Shown one piece after another: positions 12,682 through 22,743 of a DNA stretch of 64,000 nucleotides. The stretch's first letter is position 1. The number at the start of each line of letters is the position of its first letter. This DNA comes from Mercurialis annua. Its lineage: Eukaryota; Streptophyta; Magnoliopsida; Malpighiales; Euphorbiaceae. A program made the translations under genes and the position numbers. The stretch is taken from contig NC_065570.1 in assembly GCF_937616625.2 (NCBI RefSeq), positions 49,653,665 to 49,717,664 of the forward strand, given 5' to 3'. The notes under the pieces are model-generated. The model worked only from the letters and a program-made list of their open reading frames with translations. It searched no databases and was not told where the DNA came from.

Positions 12682-13704
12682 CTAATAAGAAGCAGCACTT
12701 GAGTTTAATAAAATAGACACTACAGCTTCTGTATATGTTCTATTTTTTCTTTCGGCTTTACCGTTCATTTCAGGAGAATAAGGTGCAGTTCTTTCATGTA
12801 CTATGCCATGCGAGTTATAGAAATCTATAAACAACCTTGATTCATATTCAGTACCTCTATCACTGCGAAATCTTTTGATTTTCTTATTGAATTGATTTTC
12901 AATTTCTGTAACAAATAACTTGAACATATCAAGTGCATCACTCTTATTTTTCATCAAGTACACAAAAGTAAAATCAGAACAATCATCAATAAACGTGATA
13001 AAATAACGTTTGCCATTTCTAGTCAAAGTTCCATCAAGTTCACATATATCAGAATGAATTAAATCTAATGGTTCAGATTCTCTAATTACTGATCTATGTG
13101 ATGTTTTCGTTATTTTAGCTTGACTGCAAAATTCACATTTTTCAAAATCATTTAAAGTCATTTTAGGAATTAATCCTAGGTTACTCATATTATTAATAAT
13201 CCGTTTATTAACATGACAAAGTCTAGCATGCCAAACATTAAAATCAGACAACAAGTAAACTGAAGCAGATACTTTATTAATTTCAACATTCATCTTGAAC
13301 ATATTCTCACAAGCATAACCCTTTCCCACAAAAATACCATTCTTAGTGATGGTGTACATATCACCCCCAATAGTTTGAAAAAACCCAGCCTTGTTGAGAA
13401 GATAGCCAGACACCAGATTCTTCCTCATCATAGGAGTATGCATTACATCCTTCAAGATCATTGTCTTCCCTGAAGTGAACTTCAGTTCGACACTTCCAAT
13501 TCCAGCAACAGTAATGGTGTGAGTGTCACCCAACAACACTTTCTTGTCTTCAACAGCAGTGTATGTTTTAAACATAACACGATCATGACAGACATGGCGA
13601 GATGCGCCCGTGTCTACCCACCACCCTTCTGATCCACCAACAAGGTTGATTTCAGACATCACCTCAGTGATCATAGCCACAAACGGCTCTTCAGTCAGGT
13701 TAGC
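12682..13704 (-). pseudogene. copia pol, first part: protease and integrase, cut by a stop
   Basis: This part is in the same frame as gag and separated from it only by the TAA at 13705-13707; no ATG is needed if stop readthrough or a mutation explains the break. The aspartic protease motif is WWVDTGASRHVC. The GAG-pre-integrase zinc region follows (WHARLCHVNKRI...CEFCSQAK: His-His-Cys-Cys). The integrase core shows its acidic residues in LIHSDICEL, FRSDRGTEY and NGKAERKNRT. The frame then meets a TAG (12682-12684) just after SSAASY and continues in frame with WGEI on the other side, so a single nonsense codon breaks the integrase. Confidence 0.85.
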
Positions 13705-14622
13705 TTAAGGGGCTGCCCCTGGTCTGTTCCGGCACTTGCGTGCCATATGACCCGGTTTTCCACAGTTGAAACACAGAAACTGTGGCGGATCATTTCTTAC
13801 AGGTGGTTGCTGTCTCACAATATGGTTCCGAGCAGGATTACCATTCTGATTATTTCTGTTACGGTTCACATTTTGGTTCGAGTTCCCATTGCGATTCTGA
13901 TTCTTAAATTTTTTGCCATTAGGCTTCAGAACCGCAGAACTGAACTTTCTGGTGTTGTTTGAAACAACAAGCACCTCATCTTTCTGGTCCTGTTTTCTAG
14001 CCTCTTCCTCAATACGAAGGCGAGTAATCAAACTTTCCAGCGAAAATTCTTTGGTTTTGTGCCTGAGAGAATTCTTAAAATCCTTCAACGAAGGAGGCAA
14101 TTTATCAATCAATACAGCAACTTGAAACTGTTCATCAAGGACCATACCTTCAGATATTATCTCATGTGCAATTTTCTGCAATTCATGTGACTGAGCCTCG
14201 ACTGATTTTTCATCCGTCATCTGATATTTCAGATAGCGACTGACAGCATACTTCTTTGTTCCAGCCTCCTCCGTATTATACTTTCTTTGCAGCGCCTCCC
14301 AGATTTCAGTAGCTGACTTATAATTATCTGAATTATAATAGTCATACAAATCATCACATAAAGCATTCAGAATATAATTTTTGCATAAATAGTCATTGTT
14401 AAGCCACTGTTGAACATCAGCAGTTTGTTTATCCAGTTCATCACCATCGGCAGTATCAGCAACAACAGGTAAAGGAGTAGTAAGAGCAGCAGCAACATTT
14501 TTCATAGTAAGAAAAAATAAAGTTTTCTGCCTCCATCTTTTGAAATGGAGACCCTCCAAGCGGAACGGTTTGTTAACATCAAAGCGACCAGAATCTAAAC
14601 CAGAAACATCATCATTAGCCAT
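13705..14622 (-). CDS. copia gag (UBN2-type, with CCHC zinc knuckle)
   Basis: The capsid/nucleocapsid protein, 305 residues if started at MANDDVSGL (ATG at 14620-14622). The frame stays open upstream into the LTR to 14685, but the internal ATG lies inside the element and fits the family. The N-terminal half has the UBN2 gag pattern (RLEGLHFKRWRQKTLFFL, then EIWEALQRKYNT and YLKYQMTDEKSVE). A basic, Asn-rich stretch follows, then a zinc knuckle CFNCGKPGHMARKC near the C-terminus. It ends in a TAA with pol continuing in the same frame. Only 26 nt separate the LTR from the ATG. Confidence 0.88.
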   Translation of the reverse strand: MANDDVSGLDSGRFDVNKPFRLEGLHFKRWRQKTLFFLTMKNVAAALTTPLPVVADTADGDELDKQTADVQQWLNNDYLCKNYILNALCDDLYDYYNSDNYKSATEIWEALQRKYNTEEAGTKKYAVSRYLKYQMTDEKSVEAQSHELQKIAHEIISEGMVLDEQFQVAVLIDKLPPSLKDFKNSLRHKTKEFSLESLITRLRIEEEARKQDQKDEVLVVSNNTRKFSSAVLKPNGKKFKNQNRNGNSNQNVNRNRNNQNGNPARNHIVRQQPPVRNDPPQFLCFNCGKPGHMARKCRNRPGAAP

Positions 14623-14648
14623 CGCAGAAACTGTATACGTCTTAAAAT

Positions 14649-15359
14649 TGTTGGAACAGTTTATGAAATGGAACGAAATTACCAAACAATGTTTCTGGCT
14701 GAGTCGCGGACTAAGTCGCTCTCTTTAAGACGTTTCGCGGTTCTGCCTCCGATGGTGTAAGCAGTTGTACGTACCACGTCGTCCCCAGGATAAAACAGCC
14801 GAACTCCGATGAATACTGCACTGTATTCAGCGGTCAATTACACCTTTCTTTCTATTGCTCAAGAACTCCGTTTTTGTTTTTAAGAAAATAGCTGTTGTAA
14901 AAAAAATTATCCTTTCTGATGGGGAAGACAACAGTTTATAGCGATTAGAAAACTGAAACGGTAAAAAATAATAAATCAAAACGTTTTCCTTTATTAAATC
15001 AGAGAGTCAAAACGTGGGAGGAAAATCAGGGATTGTGTTTTATTCAAAAATAAAAACGTTACAAAAAGATTTCAGAAATAAAAAATTTATTAAGTGCTAA
15101 AACCGAACCTGACCTGACCAGGCCGGCCGGCCGGACGGACGGCGCGCGCGCGTGTGTGGTAAATCGGCTAGGATGTAACTTCTAGCCCGTTCACAAAACT
15201 GGGTACCCCTTGGGGCCCAAACCCAAGTGTGAGAGATCAACATTATAAGCTCAATTAAATGAGCTCTCCTAAGCAATGTGGGATTTCCACAATACTCTCT
15301 TTACTCTCACTTAGCACTTTTCTTTTCCTTATCTTTTCAAATTCAATTTTGTACCAACA
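14649..15359 (-). repeat. 5' LTR of the copia element (minus-strand orientation)
   Basis: This is the 711-bp LTR next to gag. On the minus strand it runs from TGTTGGTAC to GTTCCAACA. It differs from its partner mainly in the copy number of a GACCT pentamer (two here, about five in the partner) and in a GC-rich run of GGCCGGCCGG/GCGCGC type near 15118-15155. It should carry the element promoter; no TATA box was assigned. Confidence 0.93.
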
Positions 15360-15562
15360 GAAACAAGTCGCGAGTTTCTCCAAATCCCAACAGCCAAGAT
15401 CGTTGATGAAGGAGTTGGCTGTACAATCCTCAGCGACGTTGACACAACTAACAGGTTTCATATATCTAGCCGGAAAGATCCAATTATGGCTCAGCACCTT
15501 CACTAGTACCCCTTTTCCAATTATTTGATCTCTATTCGTTTTGCTTAATGTGCCATATAGTT
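15360..15562 (-). mobile_element. LINE ORF2 segment upstream of the copia insertion
   Basis: The minus strand reads VNVAEDCTANSFINDLG, then CWDLEKLATCF, the 'V..LI......W....V...F' region that precedes the zinc-binding domain in plant LINE ORF2. The reading runs up to the target-site duplication GAAAC and resumes at 9479 on the other side of the copia element. On the other side the segment ends where the TIR element 15563-16489 starts. Confidence 0.7.
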
Positions 15563-16489
15563 GGCTATTAATCAGCTATGACACTCCAACTTAGGGTCCC
15601 CAAACCCCTTAAATTTTACTTAATGATCAACTAAACCCCTTTTGGTATAAATTGATCAAAATATCCTTCAAATTTATAAGTAAATACAAACAAATCAGAC
15701 AACTTCAATCTAACCACACCTAAAATCCATCCAATCTAATTTAACAATACCTAAATTTATTCAAAAATTAAATAAATAATTATTTTTAATTTAAATAAAC
15801 AAAATAATTTTTTTAAAAAATTAATCCAGTGAACAGACCCACCGTGGTGGATTTGCTCAACGGAAACCAGACCCACCACGGTGGGTCTGTTATCTCTTTG
15901 AAGCAGACCCACTGGCGTGGGTCTGCTACAAAAAGCAAAGCCACCGTGGGTGTCTTACAAAGAGCAGACCCACGCTGATGGGTCTGCTCTTTGAAGCGTG
16001 GGTCTGCTCTCCGGTGAGCAGACCCACCACGGTAGGAGCAAATAAATTTTAAATTTTTTATTTATTTTTTTATTTAAATTAAAAATAATTCTCTATGTAT
16101 TTTTTAAAATTAAATAATTTATTATTTGGATAATTTTTTTTACGACGATGGACGGTAGTGGCCGGAAAAAACTGGCGGTGGCGGGTGGAAATTTCTGGTT
16201 GTGTGGTCTGATTTAATTGAGTTGATTGGTGATTTGGATGGTTTATGTTTGATTTAATTAGTGAGTGAATTTAAATTTGGTTAGATTAGGTTGATTCGGT
16301 TTTTGTTATTGACCTTAGGGGTATTTTGGACATTTTTTAGAAAATAAAAAGCTTGGGGCGGTTGTTTTGGGCGGTTTTGAGGTTTAGTTGATCATTAGAA
16401 AAATTTAGGGGGTTTAGCGGCGATTTTAAAATTTAGGGGGTTTGGTGATAGGGGGTCCTAAGTTGAAGTGTCATAGCTGATTAGTAGCC
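15563..16489. mobile_element. Mutator-like TIR element (927 bp) with imperfect 9-bp TSD
   Basis: The left end is GGCTATTAATCAGCTATGAC and the reverse complement of the right end is GGCTACTAATCAGCTATGAC. Similarity continues, with indels, for about 90 bp through a TTAATGATCAACTAAACC-type phrase. The flanks are CATATAGTT (15554-15562) and TATATAGTT (16490-16498), 8 of 9 identical. No transposase is encoded. The centre carries an array of short palindromes (15830-16035). Confidence 0.85.
15830..16035. repeat. Palindrome array inside the TIR element
   Basis: About six units of the type CAGACCCACC...GGTGGGTCTG appear in both orientations, for example CAGACCCACCACGGTGGGTC around 15870-15893 and GCAGACCCACTGGCGTGGGT around 15902-15922. 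The units are joined by short TTTGAAG/ACAAAGAG spacers. They are GC-rich against an AT-rich background and could fold into hairpins. Confidence 0.75.
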
Positions 16490-16498
16490 TATATAGTT

Positions 16499-17406
16499 AG
16501 GGTATATTTTAACTCTCGAACTTATACTCTGTTTAGTCATATAACCCCAACCTTAACCTCTTTAACATATCAACTTTAAATTTTTATATAATATATTTTT
16601 TATAAATATTAAAAAACCAACTCTTTTTTATATAATTAATGAGCTTTTAGTGTTTAAATTTTTTTAAAAAGTAAATTTTTAATGTTTTCAAAAAAAGAAA
16701 AAAAACGAAAAAAATGGATGATAAAATCAGCTATAGAAATCAAATCAACTTTAAAAATAAAAATATTAGTATATAATTTTTAAACTAAAATTAAAAATAT
16801 GTTGTCAATTTTTTTATTTAAATTGCATAATTATGAGTTTTTTTTATTAAAAATTAAAGTTGGATTTTTTTTATAAAAAATTATCGTTTCATCCATTTGA
16901 TTTTTATAATTTTCAGTTTGACTCATTTGACTCCTCTTTTTTCGAATTTGATGATATGTCGAGTTAGGTGAGTCTAATTAGTATTTTTTTGCCGCACCAA
17001 CACATATATGCCTCACTCTCCTTTTCAAAAGTTTTTTTGGCCAAAACAAATTTACGGGTCAAAACATATATTATGCCAAATTACATTAGATATTGAATTA
17101 AATGAATTAACTTAAAATTGAATTAGATATTGAATTAGATGTATCAGACTGGGTGTGCGCATGAGGAACTGCATTAGTAATTAAATTAAATTAAATGAAT
17201 TAAAAATTAAACTAATTCATCTATATTAATTATCATATATTATTAATACAATGATTTCCAATATTTTATTATCTTAAGGTATTCATTAAAGGGAAAACTC
17301 TATCAGAATAAGTTGCCATGTTCTTGCACTTAATTGTAGATGATGCTTTTCTCAAACATAAATACTATAAATGATGCTATTTTCACATCTTAATTAGCCG
17401 ACAAAG
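16499..17406. other. AT-rich intergenic DNA with possible TIR pair
   Basis: No gene is seen. GGGTGTGCGCATGAGGAA (about 17150-17167) is matched by an inverted copy at about 17577-17595, so 17148-17604 may be a small TIR element into which the SINE inserted. No clear target-site duplication was found for it. Confidence 0.35.
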
Positions 17407-17418
17407 TTGGGAGATCGA

Positions 17419-17529
17419 TTACCAATGAGCTATAACTCAAATGTTATAAGTGCTAGGCAGCAAACTGCTAGGTCGTGGGTTCGATTTCTCCCACAAGCGC
17501 TCTCCCTCCCCAATTATCAAAAAAAAAAA
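17419..17529 (+). mobile_element. tRNA-derived SINE
   Basis: About 110 bp beginning after ATCGA. It contains an A-box-like TATAACTCAAATG and a B-box GTGGGTTCGATTTCTCCC, then a pyrimidine-rich stretch and an A tail (TATCAAAAAAAAAA). It is flanked by TTGGGAGATCGA (17407-17418) and TTGGGAGATTGA (17530-17541), 11 of 12 identical, as expected of LINE-driven insertion. The order of the boxes and the A tail give plus orientation. Pol III transcription is inferred. Confidence 0.78.
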
Positions 17530-17704
17530 TTGGGAGATTGACGAATTAATTTATTTTTTATTTCAATTTAATTAATTCACTTTCCTCATGCACACACCCT
17601 CTAGCCTTTTTAATTCATTTGATTTGATATCTTATTTTTTTTAAGATCGACATATTTTACTCTATGGGTTATCAAATTTTAAGAAGTAACTTCAGAAAAA
17701 TAAA

Positions 17705-18110
17705 TTATTTTGTACATTCTTTTCTTGATGCCAAACTTAGCTCGAAAGGTAGCTATGCTTGGCGAAGCATCCAAAATACAATTCATCTTTTAAAGAGTGG
17801 TGCGATATAGAAAGTAGGGAATGGCTGTCAACAAGAATTTTAGAACCCTTAGTTGGCTAAAGATGGTTGTTTCCATGCCGATCACTCTCTGAGGTGGACT
17901 GTGGATCACCATAATAGGCGATAGAACGAGAGCCGTATCGATGAGGTTGGTCAAGTTGAAGATGCCGAGTTTATTAAGAAAATGGTCAAGCCCAAGTCCA
18001 CAGCTGACAATTAGATTATATGGTATTATCCTTCTAACGGATTATACCCGTTAAAAGGTCTAATACAATTTGGCTAATAATCATCCATTCCCCTCTTCTT
18101 TTACCCCCAA
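17705..18110 (+). mobile_element. LINE ORF2 fragment (post-RT region)
   Basis: The plus strand reads FLDAKLSSKGSYAWRSIQ and, after frame breaks, short tryptophan-containing stretches around KMVKPKSTAD, matching the 'F..A..G...SYAWRSI......G..W' region downstream of RT in plant LINEs. There are several stops. It is an isolated fragment, bounded on the right by the MITE 18129-18491. Confidence 0.55.
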
Positions 18111-18128
18111 CTTCACTAAACTCTCTAT

Positions 18129-18491
18129 GGGTAATTGATTCTAGGGGTCACTGTATTTTTCAAGAATTGCAAAATGGTGACCGAACTTCAAAACGTAACA
18201 AATTGGTTACTAAACTTTCAAATATGCGATTTTGGAAGGTTTTTTAGGTTTTACGGTCAAATTATACATACGTAGTAATCAAATTTTGATTATTTATAAC
18301 AAATAATATCTTATATTTCATATATACACACAATCAACAAAAAATCGACTTGAAATAATTTTCTTCGGTAACCAAAAATCCTTCTATCTTAACATAACCA
18401 AATAGTATAGTAACTAAAATGTTACGTTTTGAAGTTCGGTCACCATTTTGCAACTTTTTAAAAGTACAGTGACCTCCAAAATCAATTACCC
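18129..18491. mobile_element. Mutator-type MITE (363 bp) with 9-bp TSD
   Basis: The ends read GGGTAATTGATTCTAGGGGT and, inverted, GGGTAATTGATTTTGGAGGT. Long inverted arms follow, including GCAAAATGGTGACCGAACTT and its partner. A perfect 9-bp target-site duplication ACTCTCTAT flanks it (18120-18128 and 18492-18500). It has no coding capacity and lies upstream of the gene-like region starting near 18500. Confidence 0.93.
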
Positions 18492-19021
18492 ACTCTCTAT
18501 ATTTTCAAAAGTTTCCCTAAACTCTCCGAATTTTATGGCGGCTCCACCCACAGCCTTTATGACAACAAAAAAACGCAAATCGCGCCGCCGCCACCAATTT
18601 AATCGTTTTGAACTCCTTTCCCTCGCCACTTGTCCCCACGTGGCCCTGCCCTCTTTCAATTTCCTTTGTCCTTCCTTCAGACATGTCGGTTGATTTTTCA
18701 AATTTAAATTAAAAACAAAAATTAACCGCTCAGTAACTTTTCTCTCTTTTATCTCAGTTTCTGACATACTCTTCCTTCTCTCTCTTTCTCGAACTCTCTA
18801 TTTCCCACCATCATTGTTGCTTCGATTACTTGTTCTAACACTATTCTTCTGTCTTTCATTCTTTCTTTCTTCTTGCATTGTGAAGAAGAAAAAAATAACA
18901 CAGGAACAAAACTGAAATTTAGAGTAAGATATGTTTATTTTTCTTTTTGTTGTCTGGTTTATGTGGTTTAGGGTTTAACTAATGTTGTGTATTTCTGGTG
19001 TGTCACATGTTTTTAAAGCAA

Positions 19022-19138
19022 TGGAATTAAAAAAGTGAGAAAAAAGGGAAAAGCAAAGGAAAGAGAGCGAACATGACCACCTGGAACTCCTGTATGGGGG
19101 TTAATGGATGACAGTGATAGTGACGATATAGTGGAAGG
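19022..19138 (+). pseudogene. Possible first exon of an unrecognised gene
   Basis: A pyrimidine-rich, leader-like region (about 18740-18900) comes first. The stretch then translates as KKVRKKGKAKERERT, a TGA, then PPGTPVWGLMDDSDSDD IVE, and ends at a good splice donor (GAAG|GTATGT, 19138/19139). If the TGA is real in the host gene, the only start left in frame is the ATG of MDDSDSDD. It may be the 5' end of the gene whose later exons lie at 20930-25106, but the link is only by order and orientation. The family is not recognised. Confidence 0.3.
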
Positions 19139-19547
19139 TATGTCAATTTTGACCCTGTTTTCTTTATTTTTGGTGGATTTTGTTTTTGTAGTTACACATG
19201 ACTACTTTAGTTTATGTAAATGTTTGTCATTTTATGCTTTGATTTGTTTCTCGGGCATTTGCAAGCAGTGAGTTTATAGTATCGTTTACCGCTTTATTGA
19301 ATAAAGTATATATATACACACAAAGTTTCAAAATGATTTTGAATTCATTATGAATATGGATTGCAACGAGTTACTCGACGGGCATCATCGAGACTGTGTG
19401 CACCAGTTATATTTATTATCGGCAAATTAGTATTTGGCTTACTTTGGATTCGGCAGGGTTATATCTCTGTCCTACTTTAGATTGGATGTGTCTCATCTAA
19501 TTTGGTATTGATTCAATACTTACTGCATAATGATTATGCATATAATA

Positions 19548-19819
19548 CTCCATCCGTCCCAATAAAGTTATCCACTTTGCCTTTATCACATAGTTTAAGA
19601 AAAGCAATTATTGTTTATGGGTTTTGTAAATTTTTTCTTACTTTTCTTGTCATACCCCTATTTAATATAGGGTCCACTTACAATTTACTCATAAGTGAAT
19701 TTTAAATAAGGGTAATATAGAAAAAATTGAATGTAAAAATTTGTTACTTTTTGAAAGTGGACAAGAGTTTTGGACAAAAGAATTTCTCAAAGTAGACAAC
19801 TCTATTGAGACGGAAGGAG
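19548..19819. mobile_element. Stowaway-type (Tc1/Mariner) MITE
   Basis: 272 bp. The left end is CTCCATCCGTCCCAATAAAG and the inverted right end CTCCTTCCGTCTCAATAGAG. TA dinucleotides flank it (19546-19547 and 19820-19821). The CTCC(A/C)TCCGTCCC terminus is the signature of plant Stowaway elements. It lies in what may be an intron of the unrecognised gene. Confidence 0.9.
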
Positions 19820-20277
19820 TAGTAGAAAAGAATTGTTTTTTAAAGGTTTTTCACTTAATAAATGTAAATGGTATTATGAACTCATCTCATAATATTTGAT
19901 CCTGTTGTTTTCCCATTTTCCAGGTTTATGATTTTGAGCATGTTTGTTGATCTCCAGATTGCATTGTTTTTGTGGAGATCTACTTTTTGTTTTAAATAAA
20001 GATAGCGTTTTTTATTTTAAAACTCTCAGACTAGAATAGTACTAGAATTGTCTTTATTGCTTTTATAGTTATGTTGAGTTGTCGGATTGGTTCGAATGTT
20101 GCTTATTTTGTTAGCATGCTTTATTGTATACTTTGGTTTATGAATATTTATATATTTCCATGATGTTGGAGTCTCGGAGTTGTGTTGAGTACTTGATTAT
20201 ATTGTCGCTTATATATATTGTTAGATTTAGGTTGGAATCTCGGTTGCCCCGCGAGTAGTGGTTTTATGAAGGTTATG

Positions 20278-20668
20278 GGATATTAAACTCTGTAGATCAT
20301 CAGACTTTACTCAAATTACAGAAAGATCACTAAAAAAACTTTTGTTACAAAATGGTCATTGAACTACACCTTTTACTACAGAAATATTGATGTTGTTACA
20401 AAAACAACACTGAACTTTTCGTGAATTACAAAAATGTCACTAGATAATACCTCTTATTACAAAAAGGTCACTGAACGATGTTCCTGTTTGTAATTTTGGC
20501 TTGCCACGTAAGCAAAAATGTAGTATTTTTATTTAAAACGCAACGTTTTAGATGGCCGAACCCCTTTGTAACAAAGGTATAGTTCAATGACCATTTTGTA
20601 ACAAAAGTTTTTTTAGTAACCTTTCTATAATTTGAGGAAAGTTTAGTGATCTATATAGTTTAATATCC
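20278..20668. mobile_element. Mutator-type MITE (391 bp) with 9-bp TSD and long TIRs
   Basis: The inverted arms are about 90 bp long. The left arm starts GGATATTAAACTCTGTAGAT and the right (inverted) starts GGATATTAAACTATATAGAT. Both contain AAAAAAACTTTTGTTACAAA followed by ATGGTCATTGAACTA. A perfect 9-bp duplication AAGGTTATG flanks it (20269-20277 and 20669-20677). It is non-coding. Confidence 0.94.
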
Positions 20669-20964
20669 AAGGTTATGTGTTTATATGTCATCCGCAAAAA
20701 TAGCTACAGATTTTGGAGCTACCACTCCCATTACCCTAGTGCCGGTTATAATCTGTGAAATTGGGTCGTAACATCATACTTTTGTTTCAACTGTTTAACT
20801 GGTTTTTTGTGTTCCCTTTTTCAAATTTGGGCAATTTAGATGGGTATTTTGACCGGATTTGGTAATCTTCTGGTGCCTGGAATCCTTCTTTTGAGACTCT
20901 AGGACTTCTCCCGCACTTTGTCGTTTCAGCTGGGAGTCGAGTGTAGACACTACTAGAATACATA

Positions 20965-21560
20965 CGATTTGCGACGGACATTAGCGACGGACTGTATATC
21001 CGTCGCTAAATCCACATAATAGCGATGGATTTAGCGACCGATAACACACCCGTCGCTGCATCGCCAAAAAAGTGTGGCGGGAGAGTGCCCGCCATTTTAG
21101 CGACAGACAGTCCGTCGCCAATTCGTCGCACCTTTGGCGGGAAAAAGGAGGGAAGCCTTTCCGCCAATTTTTTTGGTGAAAGTTTGCGACGGATTATCTA
21201 ATCCGTCGCTAATATCTTCAGGCACGAACCGCGCCGTTTCATTAAAAAAATTAGCGACGGAATTAGGTGTCTGTCGCTAATATCTTTAATGAAACGGCGC
21301 GTTTCATTTGTTTTTGATTTTAGCGACGGAATTAGGTGTCCGTCGCTAAAAACGAAAATTACTTAAACCTACAGCGCCTCTCCTTCATTCAGTTTCTGAA
21401 AGATTAAAAAAAAAAGAAATGAGTGATGTTTTTAAAACGCTGCGTTTAGGGTGGCTCATTTAGCGACGGATAACATATTTCCGTCGCTAAATGCTCTGCC
21501 CAAAACGCACCGTTTAAATTAACTCGATTTTAGCGACGGACTGTATAATCCGTCGCTAAA
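20965..21560. repeat. Left subterminal palindrome array of the CACTA element
   Basis: Roughly eight hairpin-forming pairs of GCGACGG and CCGTCGC with 8-15-nt spacers, for example GCGACGGACTGTATATCCGT at 20986. Between them lie GC-rich blocks such as GAAACGGCGC and CGCGCCGTTTC, also inverted. By family knowledge these are likely binding sites of the TNPA-type protein. Confidence 0.75.
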
Positions 21561-22743
21561 ATCGAGTTAATTAAAACTGCCGAACCCTTCCTCTTCCTCT
21601 CTTCTTCTCTTTTCTTTTCCGGCGCCCATTCTCTTCTTCTCAAATTTCCTCTCTTCCTCTCTTCCTCTCTTTTCGTCATCCCATTCTTTTCCGGCGCCAT
21701 TCTCCTTTCTCCTCCGCCATCCCGTCAGCCCCAGTCCGTTTTCCGCCGCTCCTCTCCACCGGCGCCGCTTCCACTGCCGCTCCTCTCCACCGCTGTCATG
21801 CCGTTTTTCTTGCCGGCCACTACTGATTCTCAGGTATGTGTTTTTAATTTTTTCTTAATTTATTTATAGATCAAATATAAAAATATAGCAAATTAATTTT
21901 TTTTGATAAAAACAGCCATTCCCGCTGCCTCCGGCGTCGTCCTGCTGCTGCCTCCGGTCCGACTCGTCAGCTGCCTCCGGTGTTGTCCGCTGCTTCATGA
22001 GGTAAGTTTTTTAATTTTTAATTATTTTTAAATATTGTATTAATTAGATTAGTTAATTTAAATTAGGGTTAATTTTAAATTAGGGTTAATTTTAAATTAG
22101 GGTTAATTTTGTGGTTTTTAAGTAATATTAAAGTAATTTAGGGTTAGGTTTTAAATTATAATTGTATAATTAGTTTAATTTATTTAGCTTAGGATTAGTA
22201 TTATAGGGTTAATTATTTTATTTTTTTAAATTATATAAAATTTGTTTAGGGTTAGGTTAATTAAATTATATTTGAATTAGTTGAATTTAATTAGATTGGG
22301 GTTAGTTTTCTTTAATTAGTTTGGGGTTAGGTTTTTTTATTAGGGTTAATTATATATTTTTAAAAAACTTTATATTAAAGGTTAGGGGTTTAGGTTTAAA
22401 TTAGTAATTTATATTAATTAATATTTATTTATTTATAATTATTGTTTGTATGTTAATTAGTTGATTAAATTAGGTTATTGAATTTGAGATAAAATTGATT
22501 AGTTAGTGCAATTGACGTTATAAATATAATTTTTGACGTAATTGGGTTGTATTGTTGGTTTGTGTTTGCTTGCAAGACTTCCCTGAAAAATGGGTGATGC
22601 TCATTTTTTAGGGGAAATTCTGTCAATTTTTTTAAAAATTAATTAATGTATTTACTTAAATAATAACAAAATATTGAATCTAATTGTGTGATAGGTTAAT
22701 TTGATAGCCGTCCATTTTGAATCTAATTGTGTGACAGGTCTTC

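Larger units (their letters stand above)
9485..15359 (-). mobile_element. Ty1/copia LTR retrotransposon, complete in outline but mutated
   Basis: Two LTRs (9485-10212 and 14649-15359) bound the element, both TGTTGG...CCAACA, flanked by a perfect 5-bp target-site duplication GAAAC (9480-9484 and 15360-15364). The genes are on the minus strand in the order gag, protease, integrase, reverse transcriptase, RNase H, which is the copia order. A polypurine tract lies next to the 3' LTR. The two LTRs differ by about a dozen substitutions and a few indels over some 700 bp, so the insertion is recent. Coding damage: a stop after gag, a stop in integrase, and a deletion downstream of the integrase core. 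It is nested in a LINE remnant. Confidence 0.95.

Noticed and set aside
17439..17505. Possible tRNA gene at the B-box match
   Set aside because: No cloverleaf with proper acceptor stem could be drawn; A tail and flanking duplications mark it as a SINE.
18448..18767. Overlapping ORFs on both strands (81 and 93 codons) upstream of the unknown gene
   Set aside because: They cross the end of the MITE and its TSD and have no domain; more likely leader or promoter DNA.
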